Assembly (NCBI RefSeq): GCF_009873495.1
Contig: NZ_CP046703.1
Coordinates: 4,816,501-4,880,500 of the forward strand
Length of the DNA stretch: 64,000 bases
From: Nostoc sp. ATCC 53789
GTDB taxonomy: Bacteria; Cyanobacteriota; Cyanobacteriia; Cyanobacteriales; Nostocaceae
Reading direction: 5' to 3'
Position 1 is the first letter of the stretch. The number at the start of each line of letters is the position of its first letter. A program made the translations under genes and the position numbers. Shown here in pieces: positions 42,397 through 51,361 of this stretch. The notes under the pieces are model-generated. The model saw only the letters and a list, made by a program, of their open reading frames with translations. It was not told the DNA's origin and searched no databases.

Positions 42397-42891
42397 TCAG
42401 GCTTCATTTACCATATTTAAAATCTGATTGTATAGGGCTGGAGAAACTCTAAACTCTGATGTAGTAATTAAGGCATCCATCAACGGTTTGACAGCAACTA
42501 TGAGATTTTGATGTTTCGCCTCAATCAAAATACCCAGCAATCCAGTAATCCTTAACCCCAGGCGATTAGCTTCTGCTCGACCCCGACGTTCATCAATCAA
42601 TAGTAAATCAGCACTCAGTTCTAAGGTAAGGGCGATCGCCTCAGACTCTCCAGGATCTAATCTCACCTCATCTCGAAGGCGTTCAACAATCTCGCGGTTT
42701 AAAACTTTTCGCACTTCCAGCCAAGAAGCAGTTTGAACTTCAGAGTTTCCAGGAACGGGAAGATCGATATCGGTAAGCTCACAATATACTGCTTCGGGAA
42801 TGGTGACTTGAGTGTAGAGTTGAGGCAGAAGTTGCAAGTGTTGAATTGCCGCTAAATTGGTGATCGCCGACGTATCACTGATAACAATCAC
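42397..42891 (-). CDS. DUF3368 PIN-like toxin
   Basis: A 164-residue PIN-domain protein. Acidic residues of a PIN active site appear as ISDTSAITNL (Asp-5), GESEAIALTLELSADLLLIDE with the Glu and Asp residues, and DERRGRAEA. DUF3368 proteins act as the toxin, probably an RNase, next to a UPF0175 antitoxin. The start overlaps the antitoxin stop by four bases (ATGA, 42888-42891), so the pair is translationally coupled with the antitoxin first. It looks intact. Confidence 0.9.
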   Translation of the reverse strand: MIVISDTSAITNLAAIQHLQLLPQLYTQVTIPEAVYCELTDIDLPVPGNSEVQTASWLEVRKVLNREIVERLRDEVRLDPGESEAIALTLELSADLLLIDERRGRAEANRLGLRITGLLGILIEAKHQNLIVAVKPLMDALITTSEFRVSPALYNQILNMVNEA

Positions 42892-43136
42892 AGCCTTCCA
42901 AGCTCTCGCAGGTTTTTCAAATCCAATTCAAAGTCCTCAACGTCGTAGGAGTAGAGAGGGATATTTCGCTGCTTGAGGAGTTGGCGAAAGGTATTGGGTT
43001 GCATATCCGCTAGCTGACTGGCATAGCCTATCGTTAAGCGTCCTGTCTGGAATAGGAACAGCGCAATTTCTTGACAAAACTCGCTTGGGGTAAGCTGAGA
43101 TGCTTGTAGAATTTCGTCTGAGATTACAATACTCAT
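42888..43136 (-). CDS. UPF0175 antitoxin
   Basis: An 82-residue small helical protein (QLTPSEFCQEIALFLFQTG, then LTIGYASQLADMQPNTFRQLLKQRNIPL) typical of UPF0175, the antitoxin partner of DUF3368 toxins. The FRQLLKQRNIPLYSYDVEDF segment resembles a helix-turn-helix DNA-binding element and suggests autoregulation. First gene of the pair. Confidence 0.9.
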   Translation of the reverse strand: MSIVISDEILQASQLTPSEFCQEIALFLFQTGRLTIGYASQLADMQPNTFRQLLKQRNIPLYSYDVEDFELDLKNLRELGRL

Positions 43137-43254
43137 AGCAAGGCTAGTTTACCGATTATATCTTCAGGGTAGCCCAAGAAACTTCAAACTACGTTACGGT
43201 GGCATATAAGCAGTCAACATTTTTTTTGCCAATTCAATGGTTTTGAAATGGTAA

Positions 43255-43473
43255 TCAGGCAATTTGAAGTGTGCTAGGTTGAGGAATCGATTCACCTTCT
43301 ACTTCCCAAGCTTCCAAATACATTTCAATCACTTCTTCACCATTATGAATAGCTTCTTCACGAGTTTTGCCGTGAGTGCAAGGCATAATAACGCGATCGC
43401 CAAACTCTGGAATCGTAACTAGGAAAAGTTGATCTTCATCAGACCATTGAAGAATCATACTGTATCGATTCAT
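43255..43473 (-). CDS. HicB-family antitoxin, orphan
   Basis: A 72-residue HicB-like domain: YSMILQWSDEDQLFLVTIPE, then PCTHGKTREEAIHNGEEVIEMYLEA. This is the partial RNase H-like fold of HicB, which usually neutralises the mRNA-cleaving toxin HicA. No HicA-like gene of about 60 residues is found on either side, so it is an orphan or a solitary regulator. It begins with ATGA overlapping the stop of a very short upstream frame (ending LQELREDEDL) that may be a relic. Confidence 0.85.
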   Translation of the reverse strand: MNRYSMILQWSDEDQLFLVTIPEFGDRVIMPCTHGKTREEAIHNGEEVIEMYLEAWEVEGESIPQPSTLQIA

Positions 43474-43658
43474 AAATCCTCGTCTTCCCTTAACTCTTGG
43501 AGTTCAGTTAATAAACTGAATGATAAATCCTGTGATCGCACTTTTCATCGTGGAAGTGTTTAAGATTGTGAGTGGAAAAATCTGTTGGGTAACGCCATCC
43601 CTCTACCCAACCTTATATTTTAAAAATAAGTGGTAGACTGTTCGCTGTAAAGTTATTG

Positions 43659-43937
43659 TTAGCCTGCGCCCCGATCGCCATTGTTTTCAATGTAACGGCG
43701 CAAAACTGAGTTAATCAGTGTTTTGTACTCTGTACCTTGTTCACGAAACCACGTTATCACTTCTGGATCTAACTGAATCAGGTCACTGGCTCGTGTTGCG
43801 GGAATCCTCAGCGTGGCATTTTCAAAAAACTTATCGTTCAAAGGTGGGGTGTCTGAGTAATCAATGTCCTCATCCGTCATCGCCTCTAATGCAGCCCAAT
43901 CAGTACGTGAGGTATTGTTCAAGTCGTTGACGCTCAT
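43659..43937 (-). CDS. BrnA-like antitoxin, orphan
   Basis: A 92-residue protein with TDWAALEAMTDEDIDYSD, ATLRIPATRASD and the C-terminal ribbon-helix-helix-like segment VITWFREQGTEYKTLINSVLRRYIE, the pattern of BrnA antitoxins. Its usual partner, the RNase BrnT encoded upstream, is absent; the gene upstream instead encodes a large membrane protein ending six bases before this start. A role in DNA-binding autoregulation is a family inference. Confidence 0.82.
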   Translation of the reverse strand: MSVNDLNNTSRTDWAALEAMTDEDIDYSDTPPLNDKFFENATLRIPATRASDLIQLDPEVITWFREQGTEYKTLINSVLRRYIENNGDRGAG

Positions 43938-43943
43938 ATCGGT

Positions 43944-45116
43944 TTATTTATTGCCTGAACTCTCACCATTTCCTGCACCTAAGATCGATTTGATAAAAGT
44001 ATCTCCTGAATATCCAACCAGAAACCCTGTAAACAAACCGCCCCAAAAGTCTTCGACTGAAACAACTTGCTGAACGTTACTTTTACGAGCGAACGCAACA
44101 ATAATAATTAGAGCAAAAATGATTGTTCGACATATAGATAACCAAAAACTTCGAGATGAGAAGTCAATAGAGTTTTTATTGTCACTAACAATAAATCCTA
44201 ATATACTACCAATAATTGCACCAACTATTGAAGATCGCATTGGGGATCTTATGTCTACAGAAAATGGAATTGTATCTATATGATCTCTCTCATCAATTCT
44301 ATAACGAACTTGTATTTGAAAAGTATGACTAACTGGACTAAAAAAAAGCCATATTCTAGTCTTTAATACAAAATGTTTTACTAGAGAATCTCCTGGATAC
44401 AATTTTATTCCAGACTTCTCTGAAACTTCAACACTGTTTTCATTTTCATTTACAGAAGGGTTATCCCCCTGTTTCAATAAGTTATTTTTCTCTGTGTCTC
44501 CAGTCGTAAGGTTAACAGTTAGATCGGAAGAATTAATATTTAATTGAATTCTATTTGTTAAGTGAGCATTGACCGTACCCTCACTAGAATTCATATTTAC
44601 TACAGGTACGTCAAGATATCGCAAACTACCGACTGATTCCTCTTCTTCTGGACTAACAGCTACAGCTACTCTTTCATCAGATTCAAGTTTAAAATATCGA
44701 AATATTCCAAATATTTGAAAAAATTCAATAGAAATAAAACTTTGAAATATGTCTTGCAAATAAAATTTGCATTGAATAAAATTAAGTTGTAATATCTTAT
44801 TGATTCCTATCAGATTACTTTTATTTTTTATTTCTTCCAGAAGTTCGCTTCTAGATTTTTCTATTTTTTTTCTGTATCTCTTTTTAGCTAGTTGATCATT
44901 AATATCAACTGGAATATGTGTCTCAGTACTTAAGATTCTAACAGGGACAGCAAATGGATTTCTGATTACAACATAAATAGAGATTTCCTCACCAGCAGAG
45001 GTGACAGGCTTAGATGTTGAGGCTTCTAACTTCAAAGAGCCACGAATATCTGAATCCTTAGTCTTCTCTACCTTTTTTTCATAAAAACATTTACTTTCTT
45101 GCTCTTTATTATTCAT
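43944..45116 (-). CDS. Unrecognised AT-rich membrane protein
   Basis: A 390-residue protein with no recognised family. The N-terminal half looks like a beta-sandwich (EISIYVVIRNPFAVPVRIL, later KHFVLKTRIWLFFSPVSHTFQIQV). It is interrupted by a hydrophobic, Phe-rich stretch near residues 118-142. Three likely helices lie near the C-terminus (about 296-311, 325-345 and 358-380) with GAIIGSILGFIV and GGLFTGFLVGYSG as Gly-rich segments. Its DNA is clearly richer in A and T than that of its neighbours and its codon use differs, which suggests acquisition by transfer. It lies in the toxin-antitoxin island and ends six bases before the BrnA-like gene. Confidence 0.65.
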   Translation of the reverse strand: MNNKEQESKCFYEKKVEKTKDSDIRGSLKLEASTSKPVTSAGEEISIYVVIRNPFAVPVRILSTETHIPVDINDQLAKKRYRKKIEKSRSELLEEIKNKSNLIGINKILQLNFIQCKFYLQDIFQSFISIEFFQIFGIFRYFKLESDERVAVAVSPEEEESVGSLRYLDVPVVNMNSSEGTVNAHLTNRIQLNINSSDLTVNLTTGDTEKNNLLKQGDNPSVNENENSVEVSEKSGIKLYPGDSLVKHFVLKTRIWLFFSPVSHTFQIQVRYRIDERDHIDTIPFSVDIRSPMRSSIVGAIIGSILGFIVSDNKNSIDFSSRSFWLSICRTIIFALIIIVAFARKSNVQQVVSVEDFWGGLFTGFLVGYSGDTFIKSILGAGNGESSGNK

Positions 45117-45731
45117 TTTTATTTCAGAATATTTCTTTTACAGCTTTTTCTATCTATGCACTACTCCAGAATTCCTAATTCAAAATTCCTCATTGTCATT
45201 ATTTAGTATCTAAAGCCCTACCAATAAGCTTCTGCATACACATATACCAATGTCAAGTCTGACTCTTTCTTATACGGTACTTTCTAGTATAATTATTTGC
45301 TCGATGGCAATATATAAGCATTACAACTGCACTCTATGATGATATGGAGAATTTTTCCATATAAGCTTCATATCTATAGAAACAATTCATACTTAATTTT
45401 TGAAATACACGTAGGGTTAGCATGGCCCACCCTACAGATACTTAGATTTTTTTACTAGTCAAATCGAATTCTATAGATATTACATGGAATTTTTCAGTAT
45501 AAATACTTTGTATAAGGTCATTGTATGGGATCATACCCTATATCTCTTGGGATTAAGCAGAATTTTTCTTCATAACAGCCTTATTTATAGTATTAAACGA
45601 AAATTCTCTGGATATCATTAATATCTACAGACGCTCGAAGAAGCTTTTGAATCAGGTAGATAATGCGATTTTATTGGGTAAGTATATTTATACACAACAT
45701 ATCAAAATTTTATGAAGTTTTATATGATATG
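45117..45731. other. AT-rich intergenic region, 615 bases
   Basis: Very AT-rich. A hairpin repeat of the GTAGGGT...ACCCTAC type lies at about 45410-45435. The degenerate motif GAATTTTTC recurs near 45349, 45487 and 45560. No convincing coding frame, tRNA or RNA gene. It must contain the promoter of the 390-residue membrane protein. Confidence 0.5.
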
Positions 45732-46307
45732 TCACACTAAACTACAATGACGGTGCAATGCTTGCTTGAGTAAATTTTGATACTCTTCATCCTCAACCCG
45801 ATAAGCGCCAAACCTCTCCAAATGCGGATTCATCATTTGGGCATCAAAAAATACAAATTTCCTCTGACGCAATCTTTCCACCAATTTAACCATCGCTACC
45901 TTAGAGCCTTCAGGAATACGGTAAAACATCGACTCGCCAATGAAAGCCCCACCAATGACAATCCCCAAAATTCCCCCAGCTAATTCGTCACCCTGCCAAG
46001 TTTCAAAACTAAAAGCATAACCACTTTGGTAAAGTAGCCAGTAAATCTTTTCCAATTCCGGTGAAATCCAAGTTGTCTCTCTGTCAGCACACCCAGCGAC
46101 TACAGCTTGGAAGTCCCGATTAATTGCCACAGTAAACCGTTCTTGATTCAAAACGCGCTGCAAAGACTTGGGATAACGAAACCGATCATCCAATGGAATA
46201 AAAGTCCGATCGCGACTTCCGTACCAACTCAGGCGATCGCGCTCATCAGCCATGAGAAAATAGCCTTGTGCATAGCCCTCAACAATAGCGGCGATATCAT
46301 ATTGCAT
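45732..46307 (-). CDS. aat: Leucyl/phenylalanyl-tRNA-protein transferase
   Basis: Adds Leu or Phe to N-terminal Arg/Lys of proteins, marking them for ClpS-ClpAP type degradation. The 191-residue protein has GGILGIVIGGAFIGESMFYR (about residues 111-130), SKVAMVKLVERLRQRKF and FDAQMMNPHLERFGA, which form the tRNA/acceptor-binding core of the family. It lacks the longer N-terminal domain of some bacteria, as is usual in cyanobacteria. The ClpS adaptor of the same N-degron pathway is encoded at 1836-2129. Confidence 0.93.
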   Translation of the reverse strand: MQYDIAAIVEGYAQGYFLMADERDRLSWYGSRDRTFIPLDDRFRYPKSLQRVLNQERFTVAINRDFQAVVAGCADRETTWISPELEKIYWLLYQSGYAFSFETWQGDELAGGILGIVIGGAFIGESMFYRIPEGSKVAMVKLVERLRQRKFVFFDAQMMNPHLERFGAYRVEDEEYQNLLKQALHRHCSLV

Positions 46308-46409
46308 AAATAAATATAAAAAAACACTCTTAGAAACGCAATTTGATGTTAACAGTCAACCTCAGCGTTCCTTTGCGTTTCCCTCCGCGTCCCTCTGCGT
46401 TTAAAAAAG

Positions 46410-46739
46410 ATGACTCAACCAATTCCACCCATTACCCTACCACCACCTGAAAACCCACTGCTCGAAGGTGAATGGTTAAAAGAGCGTTTACAACGGTGGC
46501 TAGATACAGAATTTATCCCCGAAGCAGTAAACCAAAATATTGCCCAACGAGCCGCACAGATTTTTGTGCGTCAACGGATGGAAGGAGAAAACGACCTTGG
46601 TTCTCTGGTAATTGCCCTTGTCACAGAGATGCAGTCGTATGATTTTTCCAATAGCTTTTATGGAGAGTTTGCGATCGCCAACGCCGTCAGCGATCTACTC
46701 TTAGAAAGTCTGGGAATTGATAAGTGTTGTGGTCAATAA
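46410..46739 (+). CDS. Hypothetical cytoplasmic protein
   Basis: A 109-residue acidic protein with a Pro-rich start (PPITLPPPENPLLEGEWL), then helices (WLKERLQRWLDTEFIPEAVNQNIAQRAAQIFVRQRM). It has no membrane segment or known motif and ends with a Cys pair (CCGQ). Codon use is normal for the region. I do not recognise the family, but the clean composition suggests a real gene. It is followed by heptamer repeats. Confidence 0.65.
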   Translation: MTQPIPPITLPPPENPLLEGEWLKERLQRWLDTEFIPEAVNQNIAQRAAQIFVRQRMEGENDLGSLVIALVTEMQSYDFSNSFYGEFAIANAVSDLLLESLGIDKCCGQ

Positions 46740-46740
46740 T

Positions 46741-46868
46741 ATTTTGTCATTTGTCATTTGTCCTTTGTCATTTGTTCTTTACCAATGACTAATGACCCTT
46801 ACGGGTTCGCCAGTCACTCATGGGGGAAACCCCCAAGACCGCGCTGGCTCACTAATGACTAATGACTC
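46741..46868. repeat. TTTGTCA heptamers and a palindromic dispersed repeat
   Basis: TGTCATT/TGTCCTT heptamers (46744-46795) flank a repeat at about 46796-46853 that includes GGGGGAAACCCCC and GTTCGCCAGTCACTC. Another heptamer run follows to 46868. It separates convergent genes. Confidence 0.8.
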
Positions 46869-46872
46869 TTAA

Positions 46873-47175
46873 CTACCAGCTAGACTTAACAACTCCAGGC
46901 AAAAGACCTTCATGCGCCCATTCTCGTAGTACGTTCCGAGAGAGTCCGAAATCGCGGTAAACTCCTCTAGAACGACCAGTCAACCAGCAACGGTTGCGGT
47001 GGCGGGTGGGCGCACTATTCCGGGGTAGCTGTTGAATCTTCCGGTGGATTTCTAGCTTATCCAAAGGAGATGCTGCACTTCTGAACTCATCCAAAAGGGC
47101 TTCCCGCTTGTCAGCATACTTTTCTATCAACCTGGTGCGCTTTTTCTCGCGCTCAATCATGCTCTTTTTAGCCAT
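46873..47175 (-). CDS. rpsN: 30S ribosomal protein S14
   Basis: A 100-residue S14 with the conserved RNA-binding segment RHRNRCWLTGRSRGVYRDFGLSR and the C-terminal KSSW. It is the long form without the CxxC zinc motifs. It stands outside the ribosomal protein operon, as is usual in cyanobacteria and chloroplasts. The ATG start gives the family MAKKSMIEREKKR. Confidence 0.97.
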   Translation of the reverse strand: MAKKSMIEREKKRTRLIEKYADKREALLDEFRSAASPLDKLEIHRKIQQLPRNSAPTRHRNRCWLTGRSRGVYRDFGLSRNVLREWAHEGLLPGVVKSSW

Positions 47176-47250
47176 TATTCTCTAACTTATTTAAAGACAC
47201 CGTTCTCCATTCTACAGTCTCTCCATCAATTCTGGGGTTACTTGTGTCGC

Positions 47251-47940
47251 TTACCCTACAACCACTGGCTTATTCGCTACAGGGCATAAATCAGCAAGCT
47301 CACACGCAACACAAACGGGAGAGCGGGCTTTACAAATAGCACGACCGTGATAAATCAACCGAATTGACCAATTTTCCCAATCCGGCTGAGGCAATAAACC
47401 CATTAAATCTTGCTCAATCCGAACGGGGTCTTTTGCTTCAGTTAAACCCAAGCGTTGACTGAGGCGCTTGACGTGAGTATCTACCGTCACGCCAGCATTA
47501 ATACCATAAGCATGAGCCAGAACGACATTTGCTGTCTTCCTCGCCACACCAGGAAGCTTTAACAACTGTTCCATTTGGTTGGGGACAACAGAGTTAAACT
47601 CGTTAACAATCATCCGACAAGCGGCTTGAATGTTTTTAGCTTTATTGTGATAAAACCCTGTAGAACGCACCAAGCTTTCTAATTCTACTAAGTCAGCGAT
47701 CGCTAAACTCTCAGCATCAGGAAACTTACCAAATAAAGCTGGTGTCACTTTATTTACTCGCTCATCAGTACACTGAGCAGAGAGAATCGTTGCCACCAAC
47801 AATTGTACTGGCGTTGAGTAGTTCAAAGAGCAAGTAGCATCTGGATAAAGACGCTTCAGGCGAGCTAAAATTTCTAGCGATCGCTTCTTTTTAGATAACG
47901 ATTTGCGGGTAGTAATCACTGGAATAATTTTTGTACCCAC
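47251..47940 (-). CDS. nth: Endonuclease III
   Basis: A DNA glycosylase/AP lyase removing oxidised pyrimidines. The helix-hairpin-helix LLKLPGVARKTANVVLAHAYG carries the catalytic Lys, and the catalytic Asp is in VTVDTHVKRLSQRLGL. The 4Fe-4S loop C-x6-C-x2-C-x5-C is complete at the end (CKARSPVCVACELADLC). 229 residues is normal. The start overlaps the rseP 3' end by 25 bases, so the two are co-transcribed; a GTG at 47919 is an alternative start. Confidence 0.95.
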   Translation of the reverse strand: MGTKIIPVITTRKSLSKKKRSLEILARLKRLYPDATCSLNYSTPVQLLVATILSAQCTDERVNKVTPALFGKFPDAESLAIADLVELESLVRSTGFYHNKAKNIQAACRMIVNEFNSVVPNQMEQLLKLPGVARKTANVVLAHAYGINAGVTVDTHVKRLSQRLGLTEAKDPVRIEQDLMGLLPQPDWENWSIRLIYHGRAICKARSPVCVACELADLCPVANKPVVVG

Positions 47941-49016
47941 TCCAATTGGCTAGTTAATTGAGTAGTTTCTTTGACGATCAGAAAAATTCCTAATCCTAAG
48001 AGTAATACCAAACCAGTTTGCATTACACCTTCTTGAATCCGGGACGGTACAGGCTTACCGCGTAAACCTTCAATCAGCAGAAAAGCGAGTTGTCCGCCAT
48101 CCAAAGCTGGTAAAGGCAAAATATTGATAATAGCCAAGTTAATGCTGATAATTGCCGCAAAAGACAACAGATTTACGCTATTATCTTCAGCTAATTTTGC
48201 ACCTATTTTGACAATATTAACTGGCCCAGAAACTTGTCCAGCAGTTTGTTGAAAATTGGTAATCAACTGCCCAAAACCGCTTAGTGTCCCAACAAATAAT
48301 TGTTGAAACCTGTTAGCAGCAAGACCAAAAATTTCAAAAGGACTATTCGGACGGCGATAAACTGCGGTAGCATTTGGACTAAGTGCCACACCAACTACAC
48401 CTTTACCATCGGCTCCCAGTTTTGGCGTTAATTTCAGGGTTTGTTGTTGGTTTTCACGCTGAATTTTCAGTTCGATTTGCTGATTTGGATGAGTTTGAAT
48501 TTCTTTAGTCAGCAAAGGAGTTGATTTGTCAGAAGCCGGGAGTTCTTGACCGTTTACAGCCAGAATAATATCTCCTTCCCGAATTCCTGCTTGATAGGCA
48601 ACAGATTCTTGATTAACAGGCTGTACAATGACACCAGCTTGATAGTTTAATTCTTTGGGAATACCAACGATACCCAATTGCAGAACCAGCACCAAATAGG
48701 CAAATATTAAATTTGCAATCACTCCAGCACTGATGACAATCGCCCGGTCTAAAACTGGACGGTTACGCAGCAGATTCGGGTCATTGGGTGGAATATCGCT
48801 ATCGGGGTCATCATCGGGAAAGCCCACAAAGCCGCCCAAGGGAAAAGCGCGGACAGCATATTCGGTTTGTGAACCTTGATACTTCAAAAGAACTGGGCCA
48901 AAACCCAAAGAAAAACGGTTAACGAGAATGCCTTGAGAACGTGCTGCAACAAAATGTCCCAACTCGTGTACCAAGATCAAAACAGCCAAGACTGCGATCG
49001 CTGCTAAAACTGACAT
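47916..49016 (-). CDS. rseP: RseP-type intramembrane site-2 metalloprotease
   Basis: Cleaves membrane proteins such as anti-sigma factors within the bilayer. The zinc motif HELGH is in the first helix (LVHELGHFVAAR, about residues 16-27). One PDZ domain (about 125-200) contains VAYQAGIREGDIILAVNGQ. The LDGG segment of the third conserved helix is in LPLPALDGGQLAFL (about 300-313). 366 residues with four helices. nth starts within its 3' end, and a repeat-filled gap separates it from serS upstream. Confidence 0.95.
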   Translation of the reverse strand: MSVLAAIAVLAVLILVHELGHFVAARSQGILVNRFSLGFGPVLLKYQGSQTEYAVRAFPLGGFVGFPDDDPDSDIPPNDPNLLRNRPVLDRAIVISAGVIANLIFAYLVLVLQLGIVGIPKELNYQAGVIVQPVNQESVAYQAGIREGDIILAVNGQELPASDKSTPLLTKEIQTHPNQQIELKIQRENQQQTLKLTPKLGADGKGVVGVALSPNATAVYRRPNSPFEIFGLAANRFQQLFVGTLSGFGQLITNFQQTAGQVSGPVNIVKIGAKLAEDNSVNLLSFAAIISINLAIINILPLPALDGGQLAFLLIEGLRGKPVPSRIQEGVMQTGLVLLLGLGIFLIVKETTQLTSQLEWVQKLFQ

Positions 49017-49061
49017 AGAGTAAATTAGAGAAAATATTAAGTTATAGTTATCTCCATTCTA

Positions 49062-49178
49062 ATTGGGCATTGGGTATTGGGTATTAGTCATTGGTCATTG
49101 GTCATTAGTCATTGGTAAATAACAAAGGACATAGACGCGCTAGCGACTTCCCCCAGGGTAAGACAAATGACTAATGAC
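49062..49178. repeat. Heptamer repeats and a dispersed repeat between serS and rseP
   Basis: TTGGGTA and TTGGTCA/TTAGTCA heptamers, then a CATAGACGCGCTAGCGACTT-type repeat (about 49130-49160), then TGACTAA heptamers up to the end of serS. Confidence 0.8.
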
Positions 49179-49181
49179 AAA

Positions 49182-50462
49182 TTATAAAACTTCACGCCCC
49201 AAATAAGGTTGCAGCGCTTCTGGTATCTTCACCGTCCCATCAGATTGTTGATAATTCTCCAAAATTGCAGCCATAGTCCTTCCCACAGCCAAACCCGAAC
49301 CATTCAGAGTGTGTACGAACTGAGTTCCTTTTTTCCCCGCCTCTTTGAAGCGAATATCAGCCCGTCTTGCTTGAAAATCTATAGTATTGGAACAGCTAGA
49401 AATTTCGCGGTATTTGCCAGAAGAGGGCAACCAAACCTCTAAATCATAAGTTTTGGTAGAGGCAAATCCCAAATCCCCAGTACTTAAATTTACTACTCGA
49501 TAAGGCAACCGCAACGCCTGTAAAATCGCTTCTGCATTCCCCACCAATTTCTCCAGTTCATCAAAAGACGTACTAGGTTCAACAAATTTCACCATTTCCA
49601 CCTTGTTGAACTGATGCAGGCGAATTAATCCCCGCATATCGCGCCCATAGCTACCAGCTTCACGGCGAAAACAGGGAGTAAAAGCGCAGTGGTAAATAGG
49701 CAAATCTTCAGCAGCAAGAATTTCACCCCGGTAGAGATTTGTAACTGGAACTTCTGCCGTCGGAATCAGCCACAAATCATCATCAGCGCATTTAAAGCTT
49801 TCTTCCGCAAATTTAGGTAACTGACCGGTCGCCGTCAAAGACTCGGTATTCACTAACAGAGGCGGACTAACTTCCACATACCCAGCTTGAGTATGGAGAG
49901 TCAGCATAAATTGAATTAATGCCCTTTCCAATGCCGCACCAGCGCCCATCAATGTCACAAAGCGACTTTGGGCAACTTTTACTGCTCGTTCAACATTGAG
50001 AATACCCAGCTTTTCGCCAATTTCCCAGTGAGGGAGAATATTCGGATTTTGGGTAATATACTCATCACCCCAACGCCGCACTTCTACGTTATCTTCCTCA
50101 TTCTTCCCAAGGGGTGTAGAGTCGCTTGGTAAGTTGGGAAGTGCCAACACAAGTTGAGCAATTTGAGCTTTGAGGTCTTTTTCCTGGGGTTCCAGTTGGC
50201 TCAACGTCGCTTTGACAGAGTTACCTTCATCGCGCAAAGCTTGAATTTCTGGGTCTTGAGAATTAATCCCAGATTTAATCTTCTGCCCGACAATTTTACC
50301 GATTTCGTTGCTCCGAGCTTGGAGTTGACTGCGTGTCCCCTCTAGTTCTCGTTGTTGCCGATCTAACTGTAGAATCGGTTCAATGTCGTATCTACCACTA
50401 CGACTATTCAATCTTTCTTGAACTAATTGCGGATTTTCCCGTATTTGCTTAATATCCAGCAC
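49182..50462 (-). CDS. serS: Seryl-tRNA synthetase
   Basis: A class II synthetase that charges tRNA-Ser. The 426-residue protein begins with MLDIKQIRENPQLVQERL and a coiled-coil arm (about residues 30-105) that grips the long variable arm of tRNA-Ser. Motif 2 is FTPCFRREAGSYGRDMRGLIR (about 261-281), then HQFNKVEMVKF. The class II motif 3 is GSGLAVGRTMAAILENYQ (about 389-406). Length and organisation are normal. Confidence 0.97.
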   Translation of the reverse strand: MLDIKQIRENPQLVQERLNSRSGRYDIEPILQLDRQQRELEGTRSQLQARSNEIGKIVGQKIKSGINSQDPEIQALRDEGNSVKATLSQLEPQEKDLKAQIAQLVLALPNLPSDSTPLGKNEEDNVEVRRWGDEYITQNPNILPHWEIGEKLGILNVERAVKVAQSRFVTLMGAGAALERALIQFMLTLHTQAGYVEVSPPLLVNTESLTATGQLPKFAEESFKCADDDLWLIPTAEVPVTNLYRGEILAAEDLPIYHCAFTPCFRREAGSYGRDMRGLIRLHQFNKVEMVKFVEPSTSFDELEKLVGNAEAILQALRLPYRVVNLSTGDLGFASTKTYDLEVWLPSSGKYREISSCSNTIDFQARRADIRFKEAGKKGTQFVHTLNGSGLAVGRTMAAILENYQQSDGTVKIPEALQPYLGREVL

Positions 50463-50658
50463 AGATTTTTCTCAGTTTCTAGCCTAAAATCTTCCTGTCA
50501 ATACAGTTAACACATTAAGCATTTAGCATATAGTAATTTTGGTTTGCTGTGACTGGAAAAACAAAGTTTATTGCAAAAATTCAGTCTTAATCTCTGAATC
50601 AAGATTTTTCCCTAGCATCACTGCCAGGACTAAGAAAGCATATATTGCATTTAACCAA

Positions 50659-50997
50659 TTATGAGCTAGTATCCTGAGCCACTCTTGTTTCAGTAACCTG
50701 AGCAAGACTCTGACCATTACCATTATTGTTATCAGCGGCTGCAAACGTCCTTTGAGTGATACTCTGTGCTTCCTTATCGTCTCTAGTTTGTCCAGGTGAA
50801 GGCAACCAGTATGCAAGCACACTTGATAAACCACCCCAGTAAAGTGCAACATTTTTATCGTCCCCTGGCGAGCCAAGCTTGAAAATGCACAGCCCCAATA
50901 CGATGCTACTAAAGAAAACCTGTACGCCAAATCTCCATGCGTCTTGATTAAATTTATAGGCTGGTTGATTTCTCCTGGTGTCAAATTGATTTTTCAT
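50659..50997 (-). CDS. Small protein with two membrane helices
   Basis: A 112-residue protein starting MKNQFDTRRNQPAYKFNQDA, then two hydrophobic helices (about 26-42, VQVFFSSIVLGLCIFKL, and 53-70, ALYWGGLSSVLAYWLPSP), and a polar Asn/Gln/Thr-rich tail. The frame extends to an ATG at 51030, but the shorter form has a more typical start. A second overlapping frame (50568-50984) lacks coding character. Function unknown. The gene stands alone. Confidence 0.65.
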   Translation of the reverse strand: MKNQFDTRRNQPAYKFNQDAWRFGVQVFFSSIVLGLCIFKLGSPGDDKNVALYWGGLSSVLAYWLPSPGQTRDDKEAQSITQRTFAAADNNNGNGQSLAQVTETRVAQDTSS

Positions 50998-51361
50998 AGT
51001 GTTCAAACTTATAAAAAAGGTATACATCATCCCGGTTTTAGTTTTGACATCACTTGTTAGTACAGCTTGGCGGAATTCTTAATGATACCCATACCCCTAC
51101 GGTGATATTGCTATGCGTAGTGTACCGCTCTCCCGATTCGCTAAGGTAATTGGTAATTCCTATACTGCAAGCGTTTCATTGATTTGAAATGGATAGTTCA
51201 TTTACGCAATGCTGTACTATCAGGATGTTTTTTCAAGGATTATGTAGTTGTCTTCACACGCAGTTTTGCCCGTTTCGGAAAAGTATGATAATTTTCTTTT
51301 GACTCTTGAAAACTCAGCATAGGCGAAACGCCCGCCCCGCTACCGCTAATAGAATTTATAA

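Noticed and set aside
45341..45575. Three GAATTTTTC motifs as a regulatory array
   Set aside because: The similarity outside nine bases is weak and the DNA is very AT-rich, so chance is sufficient.
50568..50984. 138-residue frame overlapping the two-helix membrane protein gene
   Set aside because: It overlaps the better candidate at 50659-50997 in another frame and lacks a hydrophobic pattern or motif; the other frame has regular membrane helices.
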